DNA from: Streptococcaceae bacterium
GTDB taxonomy: Bacteria; Bacillota; Bacilli; Lactobacillales; Streptococcaceae
DNA: 6,053 bases
Reading direction: 5' to 3'
NCBI GenBank assembly: GCA_009779335.1
Contig: WREM01000074.1
Coordinates: 1 to 6,053 of the forward strand
The notes beneath the pieces were generated by a model. It searched no databases and was not told the origin of the DNA. It saw only the letters and a program-made list of their open reading frames with translations. The first letter of the stretch is position 1; every line of letters begins with the position of its first letter. Below, in pieces: positions 1-6,053 of this stretch. The translations under genes were made by a program, and so were the position numbers.

Positions 1-180
1 ACCCAATTTACCCGTACAGAAGTCAAAGAAAAACTAGAAGCGTTAGGAGCTAATGTTTCTGGCTCAGTATCCAAAAAGACGAATATCGTCATTGCAGGAG
101 AAGATGCAGGCTCAAAATTAGCAAAAGCACAAGAGTTAGGCATTGAGGTATGGTCAGAAGAAGATTTAGCCAAGCTATGA
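1..180 (+). CDS. ligA: NAD-dependent DNA ligase, C-terminal fragment (BRCT domain)
   Basis: The frame is open from base 1 and ends at TGA 178-180, giving the last 59 residues of a protein whose start lies outside the window. The fragment reads as a BRCT domain: a TRTEVKEKLEALGANV helix, then GSVSKKTNIVIAGEDAG, GSKLAKAQELGIEV and a tryptophan in the last helix (VWSEEDLAKL). This pattern, ending right after the BRCT tryptophan, is the usual C-terminus of bacterial LigA, which seals nicks during replication and repair using NAD+. BRCT domains occur elsewhere, but the TN-V-AG--AGSKL-KA-ELGI signature and the terminal position fit LigA best. The gene ends in an intrinsic terminator about 15 bases downstream, so it is probably transcriptionally separate from the next gene. 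The catalytic domains cannot be seen. Confidence 0.9.
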   Translation, partial: TQFTRTEVKEKLEALGANVSGSVSKKTNIVIAGEDAGSKLAKAQELGIEVWSEEDLAKL

Positions 181-195
181 AATATTATTTTTTAG

Positions 196-219
196 AAAGG
201 CGTTAGCCTTTTTTATTTT
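196..219 (+). terminator. Intrinsic terminator after ligA
   Basis: AAAGGC (196-201) pairs perfectly with GCCTTT (206-211) across a four-base loop GTTA. A T-rich tract (TTTATTTT) follows at once. It begins about 15 bases after the ligA stop codon. The stem is short, but the GGC/GCC core followed by a T-run is typical of a rho-independent terminator. On the opposite strand no gene ends here, so it acts on ligA. Confidence 0.8.
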
Positions 220-301
220 ATTCTATCCAAAAATGTGTATAAAAATGATAAAATAAAAGGGTTAATATAAATAAAATAAAGATACACGAGACATATATAA
301 A
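220..301 (+). promoter_or_regulatory. Probable nifJ promoter and leader region
   Basis: This very AT-rich stretch lies between the ligA terminator and the nifJ start codon and should contain the nifJ promoter. Possible -10 hexamers are TATAAA (238-243) and TAATAT (263-268), but neither has a convincing TTGACA-like -35 at 16-18 bases, so I cannot pick one. I saw no clear Rex, FNR or CcpA (cre) palindrome. The ribosome binding site is poor: the best match is ACGAG at 286-290, with one mismatch to AGGAG. The existence of a promoter here is inferred from the terminator just upstream. Confidence 0.4.
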
Positions 302-3300
302 ATGAAAAAAACAATGGATGGAAATCAGGCTGCGGCTCATATTGCCTATGCCTTTTCAGAAATTGCAGTTATTTATCCCATCACTCCAAGCTCACCCATG
401 GCAGATTATACAGATGCTTGGGCAAGTCAAGGACGTGAGAATATCTGGGGTCAGACTGTAAAAATATCAGAATTACAATCAGAAGCAGGTGCTGCAGGTG
501 CCATGCACGGAGTCTTGAAAGCAGGCTCTCTGGCAACAACATTTACTTCATCGCAAGGGCTTTTACTCATGCTTCCAAACATGTATAAAATGGCTGGAGA
601 ATTGTTACCTGCTGTGATTCATGTGGCAGCCCGTTCTCTAGCAACTTCTGCATTGAGTATTTTTGGTGATCAGTCAGATGTCATGGCAGCTCGTTCAACA
701 GGTTTTGCCATGCTTGCAGAATCTTCGGTTCAAGAAGTGATGGATTTATCTGCTGTTGCTCATTTGGCGACCCTAGAATGCTCTCTTCCCTTTTTGAATT
801 TCTTTGATGGCTTTCGTACCTCACATGAAATTCAAAAGGTTGAAGTATTGGAATATAAGGATTTATCTCAACTTATCAATCAAGAAAAATTAGAAGAATT
901 TCGTTCAAGGGCCATGAATCCTGATCATCCTACAGTATCAGGAACGAATCAAAATACAGATTTATATTTCCAACAGCGTGAAACCAGCAACAGTTATTAT
1001 GATAATTTGCCTGCCATTGTACAAAAATATATGAATAAAATCAATGATTTGCGTGGGACAGATTATGATTTAGTCAATTATTATGGGCATCCAGAAGCCA
1101 CTGAAGTTATCGTGAGTATGGGTTCTGTAGCAGGAACAGTCAAACAGACAGTTGATCATTTGAATGGACAAGGTCGTAAGGTAGGTTTTCTTAATATCCA
1201 TCTCTACCGTCCTTTTCCTTCTGAAAATTTCCTAGAAAAATTACTAAAAACAGTGAAATCACTTGCTGTTCTTGATCGTACCAAAGAACCCGGATCTAAT
1301 GGAGAACCGCTTCTTCTTGATGTGACAAATTTACTCTATAATCAGGAGATAAAGGTTATTGGTGGACGTTATGGAATTGGACAAAAGGATACCCGTCCAG
1401 AGCATATTAAAGCTGTTTTTGATGAGCTCATAAAAGATGAGAGCAAATCTCGCTTCACCATCGGCATTGAAGATAATGTGACTCATCTTTCTTTATCTGC
1501 TGAGCAAAAATTAGACCTTACTCCTGTCGATGTCTATCAGGCAAAGTTCTGGGGATTTGGATCAGATGGGACAGTTGGTGCCAATAAATCAACCATCAAA
1601 ATCATTGGAAATCGTACAGACAAAGAAGTACAAGGATCTTTTGAATACGATTCAAAAAAATCAGGGGGATTAACCATCAGCCATTTACGTTTTGGCGATA
1701 GCTCTATATTGTCCGCCTACAGAATTGTTCAATCAGATTTTGTGGCCTGCCACAACGCAACCTATATCCATAAATATGATTTGACTAAAGGGTTGAAAAA
1801 AGGAGGGGTATTCCTTCTTAACACATCATGGAATGCAACACAGTTAGATAAAAACTTACCTACAAGGCTCAAGAAATACTTGGCTGAAAATCAGATTGAT
1901 TTCTACACTATTGATGCAGCAAAAATTGCTAGAGAAACAGAAATGAAACGCCGAATCAATACTATTATGCAAGTGGCATTCTTTAAGTTATCGAATGTCA
2001 TGGCTTTTGAAGATGCCTACGCCAGCCTAAAAGAGAGCGTAAAATCTTATGGAAGAAAGCATCCTAAAGCCGTAGAGCGAAATCTTAACGCTATGGAAAT
2101 AGCCATAAATAGCTTAGAAAAAATTGATATTCCTGAAAATTGGTTAAGTGGGAATGATACAGAGAAATCTCAATCCACCGTATCAGAAGATGCAACCAAA
2201 CGCTACGTCTTTGATATTGTCAATCGTACGAATGCCTTTGAAGGGGACCAGCTCACAGTTCAAGATTTAATTGATAATAAAATGACTGATGGAAGCTCAC
2301 CCTTAGGGACAGCTGCATTTGAAAAACGGGGTATCGCTCTAGAAGTTCCCGAATGGAACGCAGATGCTTGTATTCAATGTAATGAATGTGCTTTTGTCTG
2401 TCCTCATGCAGCTATTCGTCCTTTTCTTGCCAATGAAGATGAATGGAATCAAGCTCCTGAAGGTTTCAAAGTTATGGATTACCGAGGGAAAGATAATCTT
2501 AAGTATCGCATTCAAGTCTCAGTAGAAGACTGTACGGGGTGTAATCTTTGTGTAGAAGCCTGTCCTAAAAAGGGAGAAGCTCTAAAAATGGTACCCTATG
2601 ATTCTCAAAAAGAACAAGCAATCAACTGGGCTTTTGCCATGACATTGACTCAGAAAAATCCTGCTCGTCCTAATACAGTCGTTGGAACTCAATTCAATAA
2701 ACCCTTATTAGAGTTTTCAGGGGCTTGCTCAGGTTGTGGAGAAACACCTTACATTAAACTTTTAACACAAATGTTTGGGGATCGTATGATGATTGCCAAT
2801 GCAACGGGATGTTCTTCCATTTATGGAGGAGATCAGGCTACGCCGTATACATCAAATGCTGATGGGCATGGTCCTGCTTGGTCAAATTCACTTTTTGAAG
2901 ACAATGCAGAATACGGTTATGGAATGTGGTTAGCGTCACAGACCCGCCGTCAAAAGTTGGTGTCTCAAATACAGTCTGCTCTCCCTCAAATGTCAGCAGA
3001 TTTATCTGAATTGGCTCAAGATTGGGTAGAGCATTTAGAAGATTCCGAAGGAACACGGGCTCGTGCTGAAAAATTGAAAGCATTACTGAAAGAAGAAAAC
3101 GAAAATTCTTCTGATTTAGAAGAAATTTATAAGGCTAAGGATCAATTTGTAAAACCTACTCAATGGATTTTTGGTGGAGATGGATGGGCTTATGATATTG
3201 GATTTGGCGGTTTAGACCATGTTATTGCTTCAGGGGCAGATGTCAATATTCTAATTATGGATAATGAGATTTATGCCAATACAGGAGGTCAAGTTTCTAA

Positions 3301-3850
3301 AGCCACACCAACCTCTGCCATTGCCCAATTTGCAATGTCTGGAAAAGCGACAGCCAAGAAGGATTTAGGATTGATGGCAATGACCTACGGGAATGTCTAT
3401 GTAGCACAAATTGCCTCAGGAGCAAACATGATGCAGACCATTAAAGCTTTTGATGAAGCAGAAAAGCACAAAGGGCCTTCAATCATTATTGCCTATACAC
3501 CTTGTATTGGTCATGAACTGCACGGAGGAATGGAGAAAACATTAGAGGAGGCTCAAGAAGCTGTTGCATCAGGATATTGGCAACTTTATCGGCACAACCC
3601 AAATCTAGAAGAAGCAGGAAAAAATCCCTTGACTTTAGATTTCAAAAAACCTGATTTTACTCAAGTAAGAGATTTCTTACTCAGGCAATCTCGTTTTGAT
3701 AATTTGAGAAAAATCAATGAAGAACAGGCAGAAATGCTTTATCAAAAAGCCTCAGATGACGCACGTAAGAAATTTTTACGCTATGCTCGTATGTCAGGAG
3801 ATTATGATAAATTCATCCAAAGAGAAGAAAAAAACTCAAATAAGATATAA
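302..3850 (+). CDS. nifJ: Pyruvate:ferredoxin/flavodoxin oxidoreductase (PFOR), single chain
   Basis: Oxidises pyruvate with CoA to acetyl-CoA and CO2, passing electrons to ferredoxin or flavodoxin in the cytoplasm. At 1182 residues it is a full-length single-chain PFOR. Visible in order: the pyruvate/thiamine pyrophosphate (TPP) domain with YPITPSSP (T28), QSEAGA (E61) and AARS (R111); a central domain; the gamma-type domain beginning FWGFGSDGTVGANK; an 8Fe ferredoxin domain with C690/C693/C696/C700 and C744/C747/C750/C754; and a C-terminal TPP domain with the proximal cluster ligands C809, C812, C837 and C1068, the metal/TPP motif GDGWAYDIG (959-967) and DNEIYANTGGQ with N993. From memory, these match the ligands of the Desulfovibrio africanus enzyme with a constant offset of three residues. 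No frameshift or missing ligand is seen. Start at 302 is the first in-frame ATG; the next, at 314, has no better ribosome binding site. The electron acceptor gene is not in this window. Confidence 0.95.
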   Translation: MKKTMDGNQAAAHIAYAFSEIAVIYPITPSSPMADYTDAWASQGRENIWGQTVKISELQSEAGAAGAMHGVLKAGSLATTFTSSQGLLLMLPNMYKMAGELLPAVIHVAARSLATSALSIFGDQSDVMAARSTGFAMLAESSVQEVMDLSAVAHLATLECSLPFLNFFDGFRTSHEIQKVEVLEYKDLSQLINQEKLEEFRSRAMNPDHPTVSGTNQNTDLYFQQRETSNSYYDNLPAIVQKYMNKINDLRGTDYDLVNYYGHPEATEVIVSMGSVAGTVKQTVDHLNGQGRKVGFLNIHLYRPFPSENFLEKLLKTVKSLAVLDRTKEPGSNGEPLLLDVTNLLYNQEIKVIGGRYGIGQKDTRPEHIKAVFDELIKDESKSRFTIGIEDNVTHLSLSAEQKLDLTPVDVYQAKFWGFGSDGTVGANKSTIKIIGNRTDKEVQGSFEYDSKKSGGLTISHLRFGDSSILSAYRIVQSDFVACHNATYIHKYDLTKGLKKGGVFLLNTSWNATQLDKNLPTRLKKYLAENQIDFYTIDAAKIARETEMKRRINTIMQVAFFKLSNVMAFEDAYASLKESVKSYGRKHPKAVERNLNAMEIAINSLEKIDIPENWLSGNDTEKSQSTVSEDATKRYVFDIVNRTNAFEGDQLTVQDLIDNKMTDGSSPLGTAAFEKRGIALEVPEWNADACIQCNECAFVCPHAAIRPFLANEDEWNQAPEGFKVMDYRGKDNLKYRIQVSVEDCTGCNLCVEACPKKGEALKMVPYDSQKEQAINWAFAMTLTQKNPARPNTVVGTQFNKPLLEFSGACSGCGETPYIKLLTQMFGDRMMIANATGCSSIYGGDQATPYTSNADGHGPAWSNSLFEDNAEYGYGMWLASQTRRQKLVSQIQSALPQMSADLSELAQDWVEHLEDSEGTRARAEKLKALLKEENENSSDLEEIYKAKDQFVKPTQWIFGGDGWAYDIGFGGLDHVIASGADVNILIMDNEIYANTGGQVSKATPTSAIAQFAMSGKATAKKDLGLMAMTYGNVYVAQIASGANMMQTIKAFDEAEKHKGPSIIIAYTPCIGHELHGGMEKTLEEAQEAVASGYWQLYRHNPNLEEAGKNPLTLDFKKPDFTQVRDFLLRQSRFDNLRKINEEQAEMLYQKASDDARKKFLRYARMSGDYDKFIQREEKNSNKI

Positions 3851-3851
3851 T
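3846..3851 (+). promoter_or_regulatory. Possible -10 box for the cdaA operon
   Basis: A perfect TATAAT hexamer overlaps the nifJ stop codon. A start about 7 bases downstream would be near 3858 and would give a leader of roughly 187 bases containing the whole repeat and hairpin region. There is no recognisable -35 hexamer 16-18 bases upstream (that stretch is A/G-rich), and the DNA is AT-rich, so a chance match is quite possible. A weaker alternative is TTGAGC (3882-3887) with TGATAT (3905-3910) at 17 bases. Confidence 0.3.
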
Positions 3852-3860
3852 AGAGTAAGG

Positions 3861-3886
3861 TGTGAAGTTGACTGTTAGAAATTGAG
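3861..3886 (+). repeat. 26-base direct repeat, copy 1
   Basis: A 26-base unit beginning TGTGAAG and ending AAATTGAG. It matches copy 2 at 3982-4007 at 25 of 26 positions; the ninth base is T here and C in copy 2. The two copies are offset by 121 bases and both lie in the gap between nifJ and cdaA. Its second half (TAGAAAT, 3876-3882) forms the outer stem of the long hairpin. I do not recognise it as a named element. Confidence 0.85.
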
Positions 3887-3957
3887 CATAAGCAAGATAA
3901 TCATTGATATACTTTGTAGAATACAAAGTGGTTATCAAGCTTATGTCGAGATTTCTA
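3876..3957 (+). other. Long imperfect stem-loop between nifJ and cdaA
   Basis: Four nested stems can be drawn: TAGAAAT (3876-3882) with ATTTCTA (3951-3957), 7 pairs; CATAAGC (3887-3893) with GCTTATG (3939-3945), 7 pairs; GATAA (3896-3900) with TTATC (3932-3936), 5 pairs; and ACTTTGTA (3911-3918) with TACAAAGT (3922-3929), 8 pairs around a GAA loop. Internal loops are small apart from ten bases at 3901-3910. No T-run follows, so it is not an ordinary intrinsic terminator. It could be part of a structured mRNA leader for cdaA or the core of a small palindromic repeat element. I know of no named RNA family that it matches. Confidence 0.65.
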
Positions 3958-3981
3958 GGAGACTGAACTCAGTTAAGAAGA

Positions 3982-4007
3982 TGTGAAGTCGACTGTTAGA
4001 AATTGAG
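3982..4007 (+). repeat. 26-base direct repeat, copy 2
   Basis: Second copy of the unit at 3861-3886, differing only at its ninth base. It lies 37 bases before the cdaA start codon. Unlike copy 1, it is followed by ACAGTAGAC, which pairs back into the repeat, so the two copies sit in different structural settings. Confidence 0.85.
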
Positions 4008-4016
4008 ACAGTAGAC
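3988..4016 (+). other. Short hairpin ahead of the cdaA ribosome binding site
   Basis: GTCGACTGT (3988-3996) pairs with ACAGTAGAC (4008-4016) at 8 of 9 positions, with a single G-A mismatch. The 11-base loop (3997-4007) is the second half of repeat copy 2. The hairpin ends 15 bases before the AAAGGAA ribosome binding site (4032-4037), so on its own it would not cover that site. No T-run follows it. A regulatory role is inference only. Confidence 0.5.
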
Positions 4017-4044
4017 ATTCATAAAATAAGAAAAGGAACAAAAC

Positions 4045-4893
4045 ATGAACGATTTTAGTCAATTTTTCAATCTTGATTTTTGGCAAAAAATATTTGCTCT
4101 TAATCAATCTCCATGGAGAATATTTGTTACGATTCTTGATATTGCAATCGTCGCTTTCTTTCTCTATCGTGCCATAAGATTTGTACAAGGAACTAAGCTT
4201 GTCTCACTCATTCGAGGGGTTATTGTTTTTATTGCACTAAAGATAATTGCTAGCCTTATTGGCTTAACAACAGTTGAATGGTTGCTGAATCAGGTCATTA
4301 CCTATGGTGTGATTGCGGGAGTTATTATCTTTCAACCTGAAATCCGTCGAGCTTTAGAGAGTTTGGGACGTACAACGACTTTTTTCACTCCCGGAAAAAA
4401 ATCAGATATTGATAGTCATATCACTGCTTATGAGGATTCTATGGCTTATATGGCAGAGCGTAAAATTGGGGCACTCATTGCCATTGAAGGAGCACAGACA
4501 CTTGATGAATATGCCTCTACAGGAATCCGCCTTGATGCAGACATATCCAGCCAACTCCTCATCAACATTTTTATCCCTAACACACCCTTACATGATGGAG
4601 CAGTCATCATCCAAAAGGATAAGATTGCGGTGACTTCTGCCTATCTCCCTTTGACTGAAAAGCAAGGAATTTCTAAAGAGTTTGGAACTCGTCATCGTGC
4701 GGCTATTGGTTTGGCAGAAGTATCAGATGCCTTGGTTCTGATTGTATCCGAGGAGACTGGAGGAATCTCAGTGACACATAATGGAGAATTTCATGCAGAC
4801 ATCACTAAGGAAAGACTACACAGCATTTTGACTCATGTATTGAATCCAGCTAATGAAGGAGGAATTTCAGATGAAAAAGAACAAATGGAATAA
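4045..4893 (+). CDS. cdaA: Diadenylate cyclase CdaA (membrane-bound c-di-AMP synthase)
   Basis: Joins two ATP into cyclic di-AMP, the second messenger that controls potassium and osmolyte uptake and cell-wall balance. The 282-residue length is usual for the family. Three N-terminal membrane segments are visible at about 22-43, 52-74 and 77-97, followed by the family signature FQPEIRRALE from residue 96. The cytoplasmic diadenylate cyclase (DAC) domain carries both catalytic motifs: DGA at 184-186 (in PLHDGAVII) and RHR at 216-218 (in GTRHRAAIG). The C-terminal tail is short and acidic. The start at 4045 has a good ribosome binding site (AAAGGAA, 4032-4037). It leads the cdaA-cdaR-glmM operon; its last 23 bases overlap cdaR and contain the cdaR ribosome binding site. 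Also called dacA or ybbP in related species. Confidence 0.96.
   Translation: MNDFSQFFNLDFWQKIFALNQSPWRIFVTILDIAIVAFFLYRAIRFVQGTKLVSLIRGVIVFIALKIIASLIGLTTVEWLLNQVITYGVIAGVIIFQPEIRRALESLGRTTTFFTPGKKSDIDSHITAYEDSMAYMAERKIGALIAIEGAQTLDEYASTGIRLDADISSQLLINIFIPNTPLHDGAVIIQKDKIAVTSAYLPLTEKQGISKEFGTRHRAAIGLAEVSDALVLIVSEETGGISVTHNGEFHADITKERLHSILTHVLNPANEGGISDEKEQME
4856..4862 (+). promoter_or_regulatory. Ribosome binding site that fixes the cdaR start
   Basis: AAGGAGG lies inside the end of cdaA, eight bases before the ATG at 4871. An earlier in-frame ATG at 4853 is immediately upstream of this site and has no ribosome binding site of its own, so translation should start at 4871, not 4853. Confidence 0.85.
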
Positions 4894-5839
4894 ATTCTTT
4901 ACTTCAAAAGCTTTTTATGTCATCAGTGCGATATTTTTAGCCATCATGCTCTTTGTTCATGCGACGAGTGTGTCTATGAATAATCAGAATTCAAATTCAG
5001 ACGGTCAAGTCTATACTGCATCTATTCCTAATGTCCCAATCACACTTAAATATGATTCTAATAAATACTTTGTCAGTGGGTACAATACGTCAGCCAGTGT
5101 CTATTTAACAGGGAGCAACCGTCTCTTGCTTAACGGAGAGATGGCAGATGACACACGCAATTTTAGCTTGGTTGCAGATTTGTCAAACAGCAAAGAAGGA
5201 ACGGTAAATGTCCCTATTCGTGTACAAAATCTTGCTTCAGGACTTAATGCAAAAATTCAACCCACCACATTAAATGCAACCATTGAAAAGAAAGCTCAAG
5301 CAGAGTTTCAAGTTTCTTATCAGATTGAGCAAAATCAAATTCCTTCAGGATTCTCAATTGATGAAGTTAACCTCGATGTTGCAAGCGTCAATGTCATTTC
5401 AGGAGATCAAAGCATTAAACGTATTCAAGCCGTAGAGGCTTCTCTACCAAGTAATATCACACTTAATGATGATTTTTCAGGTGATGTCAGTTTACACGCT
5501 GTGGACAGTAATGGTAATATTGTCCCCGCTCAAATCTCCCCTTCTACCGTACACATGAGAGTGAAAGTCAATAAACCCTCTAAGAAGGTCAACGTCAATG
5601 TCAAGAAAACAGGGACACTCGACAGTAGCCTGTCAGATATGAAAGTCAGTGTAAATCCTAATCAAGTAACCATCTATGGAGAGCAGGCAATCTTAGATAA
5701 GATTTCTACCCTTGATGCCCCGGTAGATATTTCAGGGGTCACATCAGAAAAGAAAATTAAGGTCAAACTTCAAACAAATGATAATATTTCTTTTGATAAT
5801 GATACAGTTGAAGTGACTTTGACACCAGTTAAAAAATAA
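4871..5839 (+). CDS. cdaR: CdaR, YbbR-domain regulator of CdaA
   Basis: Membrane-anchored partner of the diadenylate cyclase, known in other Firmicutes to bind CdaA and change its activity. Starting at 4871 it has 322 residues. A basic N-terminus (MKKNKWNKFF) leads into one hydrophobic segment at about 14-32, an uncleaved anchor or signal-like helix with no lipobox cysteine. The rest is Ser/Asn/Thr-rich, cysteine-free and beta-rich, as expected outside the membrane. I can make out three YbbR-type repeats at roughly 53-141, 144-234 and 236-320; the third is clearest, with VNPNQVTIYGEQAILDKIS followed by VDISGV. It overlaps cdaA by 23 bases, suggesting translational coupling, and glmM follows 23 bases after its stop. 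It has no enzymatic motif. Confidence 0.92.
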   Translation: MKKNKWNKFFTSKAFYVISAIFLAIMLFVHATSVSMNNQNSNSDGQVYTASIPNVPITLKYDSNKYFVSGYNTSASVYLTGSNRLLLNGEMADDTRNFSLVADLSNSKEGTVNVPIRVQNLASGLNAKIQPTTLNATIEKKAQAEFQVSYQIEQNQIPSGFSIDEVNLDVASVNVISGDQSIKRIQAVEASLPSNITLNDDFSGDVSLHAVDSNGNIVPAQISPSTVHMRVKVNKPSKKVNVNVKKTGTLDSSLSDMKVSVNPNQVTIYGEQAILDKISTLDAPVDISGVTSEKKIKVKLQTNDNISFDNDTVEVTLTPVKK

Positions 5840-5862
5840 AACTATAAAGAAGGAGATATACA

Positions 5863-6053
5863 ATGGGAAAATATTTTGGAACAGATGGCGTTCGTGGAGA
5901 GGCCAATGTCGAGCTAACACCAGAATTGGCATTCAAATTGGGTCGTTTTGGTGGTTATGTCCTTAGCCAACATGAAACAGCAGCACCTAAAGTTTATGTG
6001 GCAAGAGACACACGTATTTCAGGGCAAATGCTTGCAACAGCGTTAATATCAGG
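5863..6053 (+). CDS. glmM: Phosphoglucosamine mutase, N-terminal fragment
   Basis: Converts glucosamine-6-phosphate to glucosamine-1-phosphate on the way to UDP-GlcNAc and peptidoglycan. Only the first 63 complete codons are in the window. They begin MGKYFGTDGVRGEAN, the substrate-binding start of GlmM enzymes, and continue with LTPELAFKLGRFGGYVL and VARDTRISGQML. The active-site phosphoserine, near residue 100 in this family, lies beyond the window edge. The start is fixed by a strong ribosome binding site (AAGGAG, 5850-5855) seven bases upstream. It is third in the cdaA-cdaR-glmM operon; GlmM is known to bind CdaA and lower c-di-AMP synthesis in related species, which links messenger level to cell-wall precursor supply. 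The frame remains open to the last base. Confidence 0.96.
   Translation, partial: MGKYFGTDGVRGEANVELTPELAFKLGRFGGYVLSQHETAAPKVYVARDTRISGQMLATALIS

Noticed and set aside
2838..3083. Antisense open frame of 81 codons inside nifJ
   Set aside because: It lies wholly within a strongly conserved coding region, has no recognisable protein features and is best explained as a shadow frame.
3876..3957. Long hairpin as the nifJ transcription terminator
   Set aside because: No T-run follows either the full stem or the inner 8-pair stem, and the stems are AT-rich.
3943..3966. Seven-codon mini-ORF (MSRFLGD) in the nifJ-cdaA gap, considered as a leader peptide
   Set aside because: It has no ribosome binding site, no run of a regulatory amino acid and no attenuator T-run after it.
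3861..4007. CRISPR array
   Set aside because: There are only two repeat copies, offset by 121 bases with a hairpin between them, and no cas genes nearby.
3861..4044. Known c-di-AMP (ydaO-type) riboswitch or T-box leader upstream of cdaA
   Set aside because: I could not find the conserved sequence elements of either class; the region is also short and AT-rich for them.
3973..4188. Antisense open frame of 71 codons across the gap and the start of cdaA
   Set aside because: It mirrors the cdaA membrane segments and shows no family resemblance.
4409..4633. Second + strand frame inside cdaA
   Set aside because: It is out of frame with the catalytic domain, which is clearly coded in the cdaA frame.
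5744..5932. Antisense open frame across the cdaR-glmM junction
   Set aside because: It covers the end of cdaR, a ribosome binding site and the conserved GlmM start; a shadow frame.

Overview
The window looks like core chromosome of a low-G+C Gram-positive bacterium, most likely Streptococcaceae (Streptococcus or Lactococcus). The evidence is AT-rich DNA, strong AAGGAGG-type ribosome binding sites, the cdaA-cdaR-glmM gene order, and a GlmM N-terminus of the kind seen in that family. All genes are on the + strand. I cannot settle the genus from sequence alone.

Layout: 1-180 is the 3' end of ligA (C-terminal BRCT domain of NAD-dependent DNA ligase), closed by an intrinsic terminator at about 196-216. 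302-3850 is a complete, apparently intact pyruvate:ferredoxin/flavodoxin oxidoreductase (nifJ/PFOR type, 1182 aa) with all the cofactor and cluster ligands I checked. 3851-4044 is a 194-base gap with a 26-base direct repeat present twice (one mismatch), a long imperfect stem-loop and a smaller hairpin. 4045-4893 is cdaA (diadenylate cyclase), 4871-5839 is cdaR (YbbR-domain regulator, overlapping cdaA by 23 bases), and 5863 to the window end is the start of glmM (phosphoglucosamine mutase).

How the genes work together: cdaA, cdaR and glmM form the well-known module that couples synthesis of the second messenger c-di-AMP to peptidoglycan precursor supply. CdaA makes c-di-AMP at the membrane, CdaR binds and modulates it from outside the membrane, and GlmM makes glucosamine-1-phosphate and can bind and inhibit CdaA. 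The tight packing (overlap, then 23 bases) indicates one transcript. nifJ is functionally separate: it oxidises pyruvate to acetyl-CoA and passes electrons to ferredoxin or flavodoxin. It follows the ligA terminator and so probably has its own promoter. No terminator is visible between nifJ and cdaA, so read-through into the c-di-AMP operon is possible.

The part not explained by known genes is the nifJ-cdaA gap. It is either a structured 5' leader of the cdaA operon or a small dispersed repeat element. The genes themselves are recognisable families; I see no new defence or mobile system here.
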